DNA of 64,000 nt, taken from Cohnella herbarum. GTDB taxonomy: Bacteria; Bacillota; Bacilli; Paenibacillales; Paenibacillaceae. Made by a program: the position numbers and the translations under genes. Shown one piece after another: positions 51,827 to 60,279 of this stretch. The DNA is taken from assembly GCF_012849095.1 (NCBI RefSeq), contig NZ_CP051680.1:4867501-4931500 (forward strand), in the 5' to 3' direction. A model generated the notes under the pieces. It worked only from the letters and a program-made list of their open reading frames with translations. It ran no database searches and was not told the DNA's origin. Numbering within the stretch: position 1 is the first letter of the stretch; every line of letters starts with the position of its first letter.

Positions 51827-53460
51827 ACGGCATCGATTGGACATCGGAAGTAAAGCGACGGCAAGAAGCGCTCCTGCGCGACTTGTCGTCGCTTCTTGCC
51901 ATCCCGAGCGTGAAGGACGAAGCATCGGCTGCCCCCGGCATGCCGCTAGGAATCGAATCCGCCAAAGCGCTGGCATATATGTTGGAGCTGGCCGATCGAG
52001 AAGGGCTTCGGACCGCTAACCTGGAGGGAATCGTCGGTTATGCGGAATACGGCGGCGACGGCTCGGGCGATAGCGAGAGCGGAAATCCTGGCAAGGGAGA
52101 GTATGCGAATAAGGGCAACGGAGAGAAAGGTCACAACGATTATATCGCGGTGCTTAGCCACGTGGACGTCGTCCCCGCCAGCGGGGAGTGGACTTCCCCT
52201 CCTTACGAACCCGCGATACGCGATGGAAGGCTTTACGCGCGCGGCGCCCTGGACGACAAGGGTCCAGCCATCGCAGCTTTGTATGGTTTGCTCATCGTGA
52301 AAGAGCTCGGGTTACCGCTTCGTCATCGTATCCGGATCATTATCGGGACGGACGAGGAAACGGGTATGAACTGCATGGAAACCTATAATCGTCTGGAGAG
52401 GCCTCCGCTAGCGGGATTCACGCCGGATGCCGACTTCCCGATCGTCCATGCGGAGAAGGGGCAGGTCAATTCCCGGATGACTTTACGGTTTGCCGATGAT
52501 TCGCCCCCGTCTGCCGAGTCTGAGGCCGAGCTGGAGTCCAAGCTGGAGTCCAAGTCTGTGTCCGATCAGGAACGAATCTATCGGCTAATGAGCTTTACTT
52601 CGGGAACGGCGGCCAACATGGTACCGGATTTCGCTGAAGCCGTTATTCAAGGTTCCCCGACTCGGTTAGAGGCGCTCATCTCGGATTACCGGTTCTTTTC
52701 CGCCACTCATGAGCTCGAAAGCGAGAGCATGTCCGATTTAGCGTCATCTTCGGCTCATCGCGTCGCGATCCTCCGCATGCACGGAACATCCGCGCACGGC
52801 ATGGCTCCGGAGACGGGCAATAACGCGGGAATGCGCTTGTTGACCTTTCTATACGGGCAATCGTTCGAAGGAGACGACCAACGGTTTATTAAGGGAGCGG
52901 TTGAATTGCTAGCAGGCGACACTTCGGGAGAAGCGCTCGGGATCGCATGCCGAGACGAAGCGACCGGGCCGTTAACCGTTAATGTCGGCTTGCTTCGATA
53001 CGACCCGCTTGTCCGAGAAGCTTATTTTCACTTGAATATACGCTTCCCGGCCTGTACGAACGGCGAGACTATCGTATCGATGATCGAATCGAAGATCGGG
53101 GAGTACGGATTCGTAATAACTCCCCCGATCATTAAACCGCCGCATCAAGTGGCTGCCGACCATCCGATGATTAAAGCGTTGCAAGCCATTTATCGGGATC
53201 ATACCGGTCAAGAAGCAACTCTTCTTTCGACTGGAGGCGGTACTTACGCTTGCAAGCTGGTGAACTGCGTCGCGTTCGGCCCTCTGTTCCCCGGAGAGTT
53301 TGACACTGCCCACCAGCAGGATGAATCCATCTCCATCGATAGTCTCCTGAAGGCGACGGCTATGTACGCCCAAGCCATCTTCGAAATGGCGAATTTAGAA
53401 TATCCGGCGCACGAGGAAGGGGACGAACTCACGTGGAAATCAAAGTCGTCGAAAGACTAG
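51823..53460 (+). CDS. M20 dipeptidase (PepV-like) with extra low-complexity inserts
   Basis: 545 aa, longer than the usual 460-470. M20 zinc motifs: LSHVDVVPA with His/Asp, RGALDDKGP, GTDEETGM with Glu and a C-terminal STGGGTYA with GPLFPGE near the dimer region. Two inserts, of about 25 residues (GDGSGDSESGNPGKGEYA region, about 78-104) and about 20 residues rich in Glu/Ser (ESEAELESKLESK, about 228-246), explain the extra length. It cleaves dipeptides in the cytoplasm. It overlaps the genes on both sides, so it is translationally coupled. Confidence 0.85.
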   Translation: MNGIDWTSEVKRRQEALLRDLSSLLAIPSVKDEASAAPGMPLGIESAKALAYMLELADREGLRTANLEGIVGYAEYGGDGSGDSESGNPGKGEYANKGNGEKGHNDYIAVLSHVDVVPASGEWTSPPYEPAIRDGRLYARGALDDKGPAIAALYGLLIVKELGLPLRHRIRIIIGTDEETGMNCMETYNRLERPPLAGFTPDADFPIVHAEKGQVNSRMTLRFADDSPPSAESEAELESKLESKSVSDQERIYRLMSFTSGTAANMVPDFAEAVIQGSPTRLEALISDYRFFSATHELESESMSDLASSSAHRVAILRMHGTSAHGMAPETGNNAGMRLLTFLYGQSFEGDDQRFIKGAVELLAGDTSGEALGIACRDEATGPLTVNVGLLRYDPLVREAYFHLNIRFPACTNGETIVSMIESKIGEYGFVITPPIIKPPHQVAADHPMIKALQAIYRDHTGQEATLLSTGGGTYACKLVNCVAFGPLFPGEFDTAHQQDESISIDSLLKATAMYAQAIFEMANLEYPAHEEGDELTWKSKSSKD

Positions 53461-54923
53461 ATAGCGGTCACTGCTCGGCGGACTTAGCGGTCTATCTCGT
53501 TCTTGAAGGTGAGGCTTCGCTTACCGAGCTAGATTCCGAGCTAGATTTCGAGTTTGAGATCAAGCCATCCATGGCTACCGCCGGAAAAGTGACCTTGCTG
53601 TACGGGGCTCACGGCTCGCGTCACGCGGCGCTCGTCGGACTCGGCTCCGCCGATCGCCTCGATGCCGAGGTCATCCGGCGCGTGGCAGGCAGCGCTTCCC
53701 GGGCGATTGTCCGGGAAGGCTACCGAACGGTTGCCGTATTTTTGGATAAGCCGTCGGTAGAGCAGATGCCGGAAGCAACCGTCCAGGCATGGGCGGAAGG
53801 ATGGCTGCTTGGCGGATATACGTTCGATAAATATAAAATGAACCCTCGGCAACCGACATTGGAACATCTTCTGCTAGTCTGCGGCTCGGGAAATGCTGAA
53901 GAGTTGGCGCATAGCGTGTCTAGGTCGGTGCTCCGCGCGGAAAGCGCTATGCTGGCGAGAGATTGGTGCAACGAGCCCGCTAACGTGATGACGCCGGAAC
54001 GGCTAGTCGAGCAAACCGAGTTGTTATTCGCCGGACGGCCGAACGTCGGCTTGAAAATCTACCGAGGCGACGAGTTACGTCAGCACGAAATGAACGGCCT
54101 CTTGGCTGTTGGGCAAGGCAGTCGCCATCAACCTGCGCTAGTCGAGGTGACGTACTCTTCGAATCCCGCGTTGCCGATGATCGCGTTGATCGGTAAAGGC
54201 ATGACGTTCGATATGGGCGGTATGAACGTCAAAACGGGACGGGATCTCAGCGAAGCCCGTTTCGATATGGGCGGCGCTTGCGCGGTCATCGGCGCGATGG
54301 ATTACTTGATCCGCAGCGAAGCTTCCGTTAACGTCGTCTTATTGATCGCCGTCGCGGATAACGTACCGGGAGCAGGAGCTTTGCTCCCCTCCTCGATCAT
54401 TCGCTATCCGAACGGCATGACCGTTCAGGTCGGCAACACCGATGCGGAAGGCAGGCTCATTCTCGCCGACGCCCTATTGCATGCTCGGCGTCTCGGAGCG
54501 AGCGAGATGATCGACATCGCTACGTTAACAGGGAGCGTCGGACATGCGCTCGGGTTACGCGTTGCCGGAGTATGGGGAGACGCGCGATGCACGGAGGCGC
54601 TTCGTTCAATCGGCGAGCATAACGGGGAACGGGTATGGCCGATGCCCCTCGTCGACGAAGATGAAGAATTGCTTCGCAGCGAATATGCCGATGTTAACAA
54701 CATTAGCTCCAGCGCTTATGGCGGTGCCGTGGCAGCGGCTCTTTTCTTGCGGAAGTTCGCGGGGAACTCCGCCCGTTGGGCCCATATCGACATGGCGAAC
54801 ACCGTCCAAGCTTCAGCCGATAGAGGATACGAAATGGCCGGAGCAACGGGGTTCGGGGTACGTTTGCTAGTCGACTATGTCTTGCAGACGCAGGCGAGTC
54901 AGGATAATGCAAACCTCCGCTAG
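53433..54923 (+). CDS. Leucyl aminopeptidase (M17)
   Basis: 496 aa, starting at GTG with GGAAGGGG 10 nt upstream and overlapping the dipeptidase gene by 28 nt. The N-terminal macro-like domain is divergent; the M17 catalytic domain has GKGMTFDMGGMNVK, FDMGGACAVIGA and NTDAEGRLILADAL. FDMGG replaces the common FDSGG, with metal-binding Asp kept. Cytoplasmic exopeptidase forming hexamers. Last gene of the fucosidase-peptidase operon. Confidence 0.87.
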   Translation: MEIKVVERLDSGHCSADLAVYLVLEGEASLTELDSELDFEFEIKPSMATAGKVTLLYGAHGSRHAALVGLGSADRLDAEVIRRVAGSASRAIVREGYRTVAVFLDKPSVEQMPEATVQAWAEGWLLGGYTFDKYKMNPRQPTLEHLLLVCGSGNAEELAHSVSRSVLRAESAMLARDWCNEPANVMTPERLVEQTELLFAGRPNVGLKIYRGDELRQHEMNGLLAVGQGSRHQPALVEVTYSSNPALPMIALIGKGMTFDMGGMNVKTGRDLSEARFDMGGACAVIGAMDYLIRSEASVNVVLLIAVADNVPGAGALLPSSIIRYPNGMTVQVGNTDAEGRLILADALLHARRLGASEMIDIATLTGSVGHALGLRVAGVWGDARCTEALRSIGEHNGERVWPMPLVDEDEELLRSEYADVNNISSSAYGGAVAAALFLRKFAGNSARWAHIDMANTVQASADRGYEMAGATGFGVRLLVDYVLQTQASQDNANLR

Positions 54924-55118
54924 GAAAGCGCTTAGGATAGTTCTCGAAATCAATGCCATCCGCGCGCGTATCGAGCGTTAAAGCCGCGATATGCTTCGGA
55001 GCCGACCGAATCGAGCTCTTGACCGGCGTCTCCGGAAAATGGTCGATTCTTTCTCGGGCTCCTGAAGCATTTTCGCGCCCCTTTTACGCTATCCCATTCG
55101 CTCAGGAGTGCTCCCGTA

Positions 55119-55400
55119 GTCGCAAAAAGCGACTATAGAGCTCCACCCTCGGAGGAATCCCTCCTCATTGTCGCAAAAAGCGACTATAGAGCTCCACCCT
55201 CGGAGGAATCCCTCCTCATTGTCGCAAAAAGCGACTATAGAGCTCCACCCTCGGGGGAATCCCTCCTCATTGTCGCAAAAAGTGACTATAGAGCTCCACC
55301 CTCTGGAAAATCCCTCCTCATTGTCGCAAAAAGTGACTATAGAGCTCCACCCACTGGAAAATCCCTCCTCATTGTCGCAAAAAGCGACCATGAGACTCTC
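55119..55400. repeat. Tandem array of a 51-bp unit, six copies
   Basis: The unit starts GTCGCAAAAAGCGAC (a five-pair hairpin with A5 loop), then TATAGAGCTCCACCC and a second short palindrome near GGAGGAATCCCTCC. Copies begin at 55119, 55170, 55221, 55272, 55323 and 55374, exactly 51 nt apart; the last is partial. Because 51 is divisible by three, open frames run through on both strands (17-residue repeats), but none has a convincing ribosome site. I treat it as non-coding. Confidence 0.9.
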
Positions 55401-55484
55401 CTTCCAAAACAACCTCCACCTTGGCGCTTTCCTTTCTCTCGCATCAACAAATAACAGCGCTCCTTCATGCCCCATACCTGTGCC

Positions 55485-55760
55485 GCCTATGCTACTGAGC
55501 GAAAGGGATAACGGCAAAAGCCTCCTCGCATTATCCTCCGACATCGCATCTTCCGCATCTAATAGCATCGCTTTTTCCATGCCCATAAGCCGTACCATAC
55601 GCCACTGAGCGAAAGGGATAACGGCAAAAGCCTCCTCACACTATCCTATGACATCGCGCCTCCCGCATCTAATAGCATCGCTTTTTCCATGCCCATAAGC
55701 CGTACCACATATGCCACTGAGCGAAAGGGATAACGGCGAAAGCCTTCTCGTTATTCTCGT
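55485..55760. repeat. Second tandem array, unit about 110 bp
   Basis: ACTGAGCGAAAGGGATAACG begins at 55494, 55604 and 55716 (periods 110 and 112). Each is followed by GGCAAAAGCCTCCTCGC-type, ATCTAATAGCATCGC and TTTTTCCATGCCCATAAGCC blocks; the last copy is partial. Together with the 51-bp array it fills most of the 933-nt gap between the aminopeptidase gene and pepT. Confidence 0.85.
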
Positions 55761-55856
55761 TGTATCCTTGCCGCGTTTAACTCATTGCCCCCTCATTTCA
55801 TCCTCGTTCAGAACTCTGGTACAATAACATCATTAGTATCAAGGAGCTGAACCCAC

Positions 55857-57107
55857 ATGAAAACAGAGATCATAACGAGATTCGCGAGATACGTGCAAGT
55901 GGATACTCAGTCTAACGAAAGCAGCCAGAATTGTCCGACTACCGAAGGCCAATTAACGCTTGGAAGAATGTTAGTAGAGGAACTGAAGGAAATCGGCATG
56001 GAGGAAGTCACGATCGATGCCAACGGCTACGTCATGGCAACCCTACCCGCCAATACCGATCAAGAAATCCCGACGATCGGCTTCCTCGCCCATATAGATA
56101 CGGCGACCGATTTTACGGGAAAAGGGGTTAATCCTCAGCTTGTCGAGAACTACGATGGAATGGATATTGTCCTGAACGAAGCTCTAAATATCGTTCTATC
56201 TCCGAGGGATTTCCCGGAACTCTCCGGCTACAAAGGACAAACCCTGATCACGACGGACGGAACGACGCTTCTAGGGGCGGACGACAAAGCCGGCATGACC
56301 GAGATTATGACCGCGATGGCCTACTTGCTCAAACATCCGGAAATCAAGCACGGCCGTATTAGAGTCGCTTTCACCCCGGACGAGGAAATCGGGAGAGGCC
56401 CTCACCGGTTCGACGTCGCCGCATTCGACGCCAAATATGCCTACACGATGGATGGCGGTCCTCTAGGCGAGCTTCAGTACGAGAGCTTCAACGCCGCCGT
56501 CGCCCGAATTACGTGCACGGGAAAGATCGTTCATCCCGGTACGGCTAAAGGCAAGATGGTAAACTCGGCGAAGATCGCGATGGAAATCAACAACAGATTG
56601 CCCGCGGAAGAAGCCCCTGAGTATACGGAGGACTACGAAGGTTTCTTTCATCTGATCTCGATACAAGGGGACGTAGAGGAAACGAAGCTTCACTACATTA
56701 TTCGGGACTTCGACCGGGAACGGTTCGAAGGAAGAAAAACCGAACTTATCGGCATCGTCGAGGAGCTAAAGGAGACTTACGGGGAAGATCGCATCTTGCT
56801 GGAGATCAAAGACCAATACTTCAATATGCGCGAGAAAATCGAGCCCGTCAAACATATCGTCGATATCGCCCACCAAGCGATGGTGAACCTCGGCATCGAG
56901 CCGATCGTACGTCCTATTCGCGGCGGAACCGACGGCTCCCAGCTATCTTACATGGGCTTGCCGACGCCGAACATCTTCACGGGCGGCGAAAATTACCATG
57001 GCCGATACGAGTATGTATCCGTTGATACGATGATCAAAGCGACTAACGTGATCATCGAGATCGTTAAGCTTTTTGAACAGGCAGGTCAGACGCGGTCGGC
57101 GGGTTAA
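55857..57107 (+). CDS. pepT: Peptidase T (tripeptide aminopeptidase, M20B)
   Basis: 416 aa. The N-terminus [10 protein letters not shown], zinc ligands in LAHIDT (His79, Asp81), [29 protein letters not shown] and C-terminal [17 protein letters not shown] are the full PepT signature. It removes N-terminal residues from tripeptides in the cytoplasm. AAGGAG precedes the ATG. Its last 44 nt overlap the convergent ATL gene. Confidence 0.94.
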   Translation: MKTEIITRFARYVQVDTQSNESSQNCPTTEGQLTLGRMLVEELKEIGMEEVTIDANGYVMATLPANTDQEIPTIGFLAHIDTATDFTGKGVNPQLVENYDGMDIVLNEALNIVLSPRDFPELSGYKGQTLITTDGTTLLGADDKAGMTEIMTAMAYLLKHPEIKHGRIRVAFTPDEEIGRGPHRFDVAAFDAKYAYTMDGGPLGELQYESFNAAVARITCTGKIVHPGTAKGKMVNSAKIAMEINNRLPAEEAPEYTEDYEGFFHLISIQGDVEETKLHYIIRDFDRERFEGRKTELIGIVEELKETYGEDRILLEIKDQYFNMREKIEPVKHIVDIAHQAMVNLGIEPIVRPIRGGTDGSQLSYMGLPTPNIFTGGENYHGRYEYVSVDTMIKATNVIIEIVKLFEQAGQTRSAG

Positions 57108-57402
57108 ATCGATAAACTTCAAGATCGATTAGTCCGTTCAAGCCGAACTCGACGCCTTCGTTTTCCAAATAGTGCTGCTGCATATACTTGGATTCCCCGT
57201 CCTGAATCGCGATTTCTCCTTTCACGTTCACGACTCTATGCCAAGGCAGGTCATGCTTCGCGCTCAGCGAATGCAGGATTCGAACGACCTGCCTGGCCCC
57301 TCTCGGGCTCCCCGCGGTTTCGGCGATTTGCCCGTACGTCATGACGTACCCTTCCGGTATTCCCTTGATAATCTCGACAACCCGTTTCGTAAATGGCTGC
57401 AT
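57064..57402 (-). CDS. Alkyltransferase-like (ATL) DNA-repair protein
   Basis: 112 aa. The MGMT DNA-binding fold is present with GARQVVRIL (Arg37 as the nucleotide-flipping finger). The active-site motif reads PWHRVV with Trp54 where methyltransferases have Cys. ATL proteins therefore bind O6-alkylguanine without repairing it and recruit nucleotide excision repair. The C-terminal 15 residues are encoded in the overlap with pepT. Confidence 0.88.
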   Translation of the reverse strand: MQPFTKRVVEIIKGIPEGYVMTYGQIAETAGSPRGARQVVRILHSLSAKHDLPWHRVVNVKGEIAIQDGESKYMQQHYLENEGVEFGLNGLIDLEVYRFNPPTASDLPVQKA

Positions 57403-57417
57403 GCGTCTATCCTCTCT

Positions 57418-58044
57418 CTACGATAAATAAGCTCCCGTAGCGGTCTGTTGAGCCGTATCCTGGCGTCTGCTCTTCCATCGAACGGTCGAATCTCCCATGA
57501 ACGTTAGGGTAACCGCGATCATCGCGATCAAATAAACTCCAGCGAAAAGGTAAACCGTCAGTCGGAAATCGGATGCCGATTGGAACCACAGGAAGGTCAT
57601 CAATCCCGCGCAGACGATCCACATCGCCCATAACAAGAAGTTTCTATGGAATCCGGATCGTGCCGTTTTATGCCCGTAGGCGTGCCATTCGCGAGTCGGG
57701 TCAATCTGGTGCAGCTTCGCTAACGCGGGTTCGATCACGTCTCTCAAATATCGGGCCAGCGTCTCGTGCTTGCGGTAACTGTACAATATCTGGGTCGTGA
57801 AAAACACCGATAGAAAAGGCGCGACGAGAAGCACATGCCGATATCCGTCATCCGCGAAAGCGACGGCGCACAGAAGCGCCAACAACGTGACCATATACGT
57901 TGCGAACCTTCCCCTCATGCGAATGCGCAGCTTGATTTCTCCCCTGATATCTTCCCTGACTTTTTCGTAGTGGCTTATTTTTTTGTCGTCTTCGCTCTGC
58001 AAGATCGCATGATGTTCGGTTTCCGTAACGGAGTATTCACTCAT
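57418..58044 (-). CDS. Hypothetical four-helix membrane protein
   Basis: 208 aa from the ATG with GGAGGAG 7 nt upstream. Hydrophobic segments at about 52-68, 72-89, 137-155 and 162-182 in two hairpins, with a soluble basic middle part (RKHETLARYLRDVIEPALAK). The N-terminal 45 residues are acidic or mixed and may be cytoplasmic. No motif I recognise. Confidence 0.65.
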   Translation of the reverse strand: MSEYSVTETEHHAILQSEDDKKISHYEKVREDIRGEIKLRIRMRGRFATYMVTLLALLCAVAFADDGYRHVLLVAPFLSVFFTTQILYSYRKHETLARYLRDVIEPALAKLHQIDPTREWHAYGHKTARSGFHRNFLLWAMWIVCAGLMTFLWFQSASDFRLTVYLFAGVYLIAMIAVTLTFMGDSTVRWKSRRQDTAQQTATGAYLS

Positions 58045-58082
58045 CGCGTTCTCCTCCAATGGACAGACATCGTAAGCCCATT

Positions 58083-58676
58083 CTAGCACATATCTTCGTT
58101 TCGATAACGTTTCATCGCAATCTCTCCGCGGGGGGATATTTTGTACCCTGTTCCTAAGCTGATCGTGAGACCGAGCTCCTTCAGTTTACGAACGTATATT
58201 TTGAACTTGTCCGGCTCCCATCCGATGTGATCGGCAAGCTCAGTCGCCCTCAGTCCCGGGTACTTTCCAATGATCCAGAGCATTTCGAAAGTCCAAGGTC
58301 CTCGGCGGCTTAGCTTGTCCATCTTCTCCAACTTGTTCCGCAGCTCCGCAAGCTCGGAATCCGTTAATTCATCCTGTTCCCTGAGCGTCTCCCTTGGATC
58401 CGACCCGGCATACCGAAGCGCGATCCGGTACATCGTCGTTCCTCCGAATTTGCCTAATTCCTTCCGCATCTCTTGACGGGAGGCGTACCCGGCGCGCGCG
58501 ATCTCTTCATCCGCGATGTCACCCTCGGATACGGCTTCAATAGCCATTATCTCTACGACGCCAATCGGCGTGCGAAGTTGCGTACCCGCGTGTACCCGAG
58601 GTTTGTTCCACAAGCGGAAAGCAACGTCGATGCTTCCGGTTCTTATTCCCTCTAGTATCGGATCCCTAAATAACAA
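58083..58676 (-). CDS. ASCH-like domain plus winged-helix protein
   Basis: 197 aa. The N-terminal 75 residues (FRLWNKPRVHAGTQLRTPIGVVEI, DIADEEIARAGYAS) look like an ASCH (PUA-related) domain thought to bind RNA or nucleosides. The C-terminal 70 residues (GPWTFEMLWIIGKYPGLRATELADHIGWEPDKFKIYVRKLKELGL) form a winged helix. A fusion of RNA-type and DNA-type binding domains. Function unknown. Lies 15 nt from the WYL regulator gene on the same strand, so probably co-transcribed. Confidence 0.7.
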   Translation of the reverse strand: MLFRDPILEGIRTGSIDVAFRLWNKPRVHAGTQLRTPIGVVEIMAIEAVSEGDIADEEIARAGYASRQEMRKELGKFGGTTMYRIALRYAGSDPRETLREQDELTDSELAELRNKLEKMDKLSRRGPWTFEMLWIIGKYPGLRATELADHIGWEPDKFKIYVRKLKELGLTISLGTGYKISPRGEIAMKRYRNEDMC

Positions 58677-58691
58677 AACGATCTCCTCCTC

Positions 58692-59639
58692 CTAGTAACG
58701 TCCAAGCATTCGTTCCGCTTCGGTGCGGACTCGTTGCCTAAGCGCTTCCGGTTCCAGCACCTCGGCTTCCGATCCCCAACCCAGCACCCATTGCAGCACA
58801 TCCTCGGGAGTCCTTACGCGCAGAACGACTAACAGACCATCGTGAACATCCTCCTTAGATACGATATAAAAATATTTGGCCTCCCTCACCCGATCCGCGA
58901 TCCGCGGACTGGCAAGAACTCGTACTTCTATCGGACGGTCGTCCGCGGGAACGTATTTGCTCATGCGAAAATCTGGAGGAAACGCGAACGTTTCATCCAG
59001 ATCCTGTAACCCCGTCATGCGGGATAGCCGAAAATGTCGAATCTCTTGGCGAAGCTCGCAAAAGCCTACCAATACCCATGAGCCATATACGAAAGATAAC
59101 CCGTATGGACGAGCGGTACGTATGCTGTGACGGTGAGCCACCAATCCCGATTTTGCTTTCGTATAATCGAAGCTGACTTTACGCCGCATCAATATCGCCT
59201 CGCGAAGTTTAGCTACTCTCGCTCTCTCCGCTTCGTCGATGGCTTCCTCCAGGGTCGATGGCAGCTTGATCGTTTCACGCACTTCGTTTGCCGCCCTGCG
59301 GACGCTCTCGGGAAGCACGGCTTCGATTTTGCCGCGGGATGCCCTCGCCCGCTCCCCGTATTCCCGATCGAATCTTTGCTCGATGAAGTCGGCTCCGATC
59401 AGCAAAGCCACGGCTTCGTCCACCGAGAAACTTATCGGCGGCAGGAAGTATCCCTCCATTAAAGAATACCCCGTACCCGGCGCTCCGATAATCGGAACCC
59501 CCGCCTCGCTTAACGCTTGCACGTCGCGATAGATCGTCCGCACGCTCGTCTCGAACGTGCTCGCGAGATCCTCCGCCCTCCGCATGCCCTTACGCTGGAG
59601 TTCCAATATAATGGCAAGCATACGATCCGTCTTGTTCAT
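58692..59639 (-). CDS. WYL-domain transcriptional regulator (YafY/DeoR-like)
   Basis: 315 aa. The N-terminal HTH has RAEDLASTFETSVRTIYRDVQAL. The middle WYL domain carries RTARPYGLSFVYGSWVLVGFCELR and FRLSRMTGL, and a WCX C-terminal part follows. WYL proteins sense nucleic-acid-like or nucleotide ligands and control stress or defence genes. Start overlaps the dinB stop by 4 nt. Confidence 0.87.
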   Translation of the reverse strand: MNKTDRMLAIILELQRKGMRRAEDLASTFETSVRTIYRDVQALSEAGVPIIGAPGTGYSLMEGYFLPPISFSVDEAVALLIGADFIEQRFDREYGERARASRGKIEAVLPESVRRAANEVRETIKLPSTLEEAIDEAERARVAKLREAILMRRKVSFDYTKAKSGLVAHRHSIRTARPYGLSFVYGSWVLVGFCELRQEIRHFRLSRMTGLQDLDETFAFPPDFRMSKYVPADDRPIEVRVLASPRIADRVREAKYFYIVSKEDVHDGLLVVLRVRTPEDVLQWVLGWGSEAEVLEPEALRQRVRTEAERMLGRY

Positions 59640-60181
59640 GAAGCTCCAGCGCCTATGAACTGCTGTAGACGACGCAGTTGCTTCAGATGGTGTCCGAAAT
59701 GGATTTCCACCATTTTAAACCACTCCTCTGCGTTTAACGCTCCCAATCGGGGGTGCAGCACCGTGTGCTCCGGCGGAATTTCTTGGAGCTTCGGCTCGAT
59801 CTCCTTCATACTCAACACGAGCGCGCGCATCCCTTCGTTCAACTCCGCTTTGCCGTCCGGTTGCTTCGGCGTATACTGCGGGGAAGGCGGGACATGGATT
59901 TTCACGTCGGAGAAGCCGCTATTGCGAAAAACCTCAAACCCCGCTTCGTTCTTGACGCCCCCTACGACAATCGCTGGATCGTTGCCTTCTTGGCATAGCC
60001 CGATATGGCGTAAGTTCATAAACCTCGACGATTGAATCAAGTGGACGTACAATTGTCCGATCGACCATTCTTCCTCGCTGGGCTTGCGACTAAGCGGCTC
60101 TTCCGCAATGCCCTCCAGTTGCTCCAAATAATAATCGACCGTCTCTTCCAAACGCTTCAAGCTTTCCCGTGTATCCATCAA
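59636..60181 (-). CDS. DinB-family four-helix protein
   Basis: 181 aa. An N-terminal helix MDTRESLKRLEETVDYYLEQL, RKPSEEEWSIGQLYVHLIQSS with the first metal His, and a C-terminal HFGHHLKQL with two more His. This fits the DinB/YfiT metal-binding thiol-transferase-like superfamily. The substrate may involve a bacillithiol-like cofactor but is not known. Forms a two-gene unit with the WYL regulator. Confidence 0.85.
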   Translation of the reverse strand: MMDTRESLKRLEETVDYYLEQLEGIAEEPLSRKPSEEEWSIGQLYVHLIQSSRFMNLRHIGLCQEGNDPAIVVGGVKNEAGFEVFRNSGFSDVKIHVPPSPQYTPKQPDGKAELNEGMRALVLSMKEIEPKLQEIPPEHTVLHPRLGALNAEEWFKMVEIHFGHHLKQLRRLQQFIGAGAS

Positions 60182-60219
60182 CCGTTCACCTTGCTTTCCT
60201 TAGATTTAATTAAACTATA

Positions 60220-60251
60220 AGAAAACACTACTGACAACAGCGTGTCAGTAG
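60220..60251 (-). terminator. Terminator of the solute-binding protein gene
   Basis: Stem CTACTGACA/TGTCAGTAG, six-base loop, followed on the minus strand by TGTTTTCTTA. About 30 nt after the stop codon. Confidence 0.7.
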
Positions 60252-60279
60252 CGTTTCAGGAAAACAAAATTATTTATGC

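Noticed and set aside
55089..55608. Two long open frames (about 147-169 codons) through the 51-bp array, one on each strand, encoding 17-residue repeats
   Set aside because: Their openness follows from the repeat period being a multiple of three. Neither has a convincing ribosome site, and both strands being open argues against coding.
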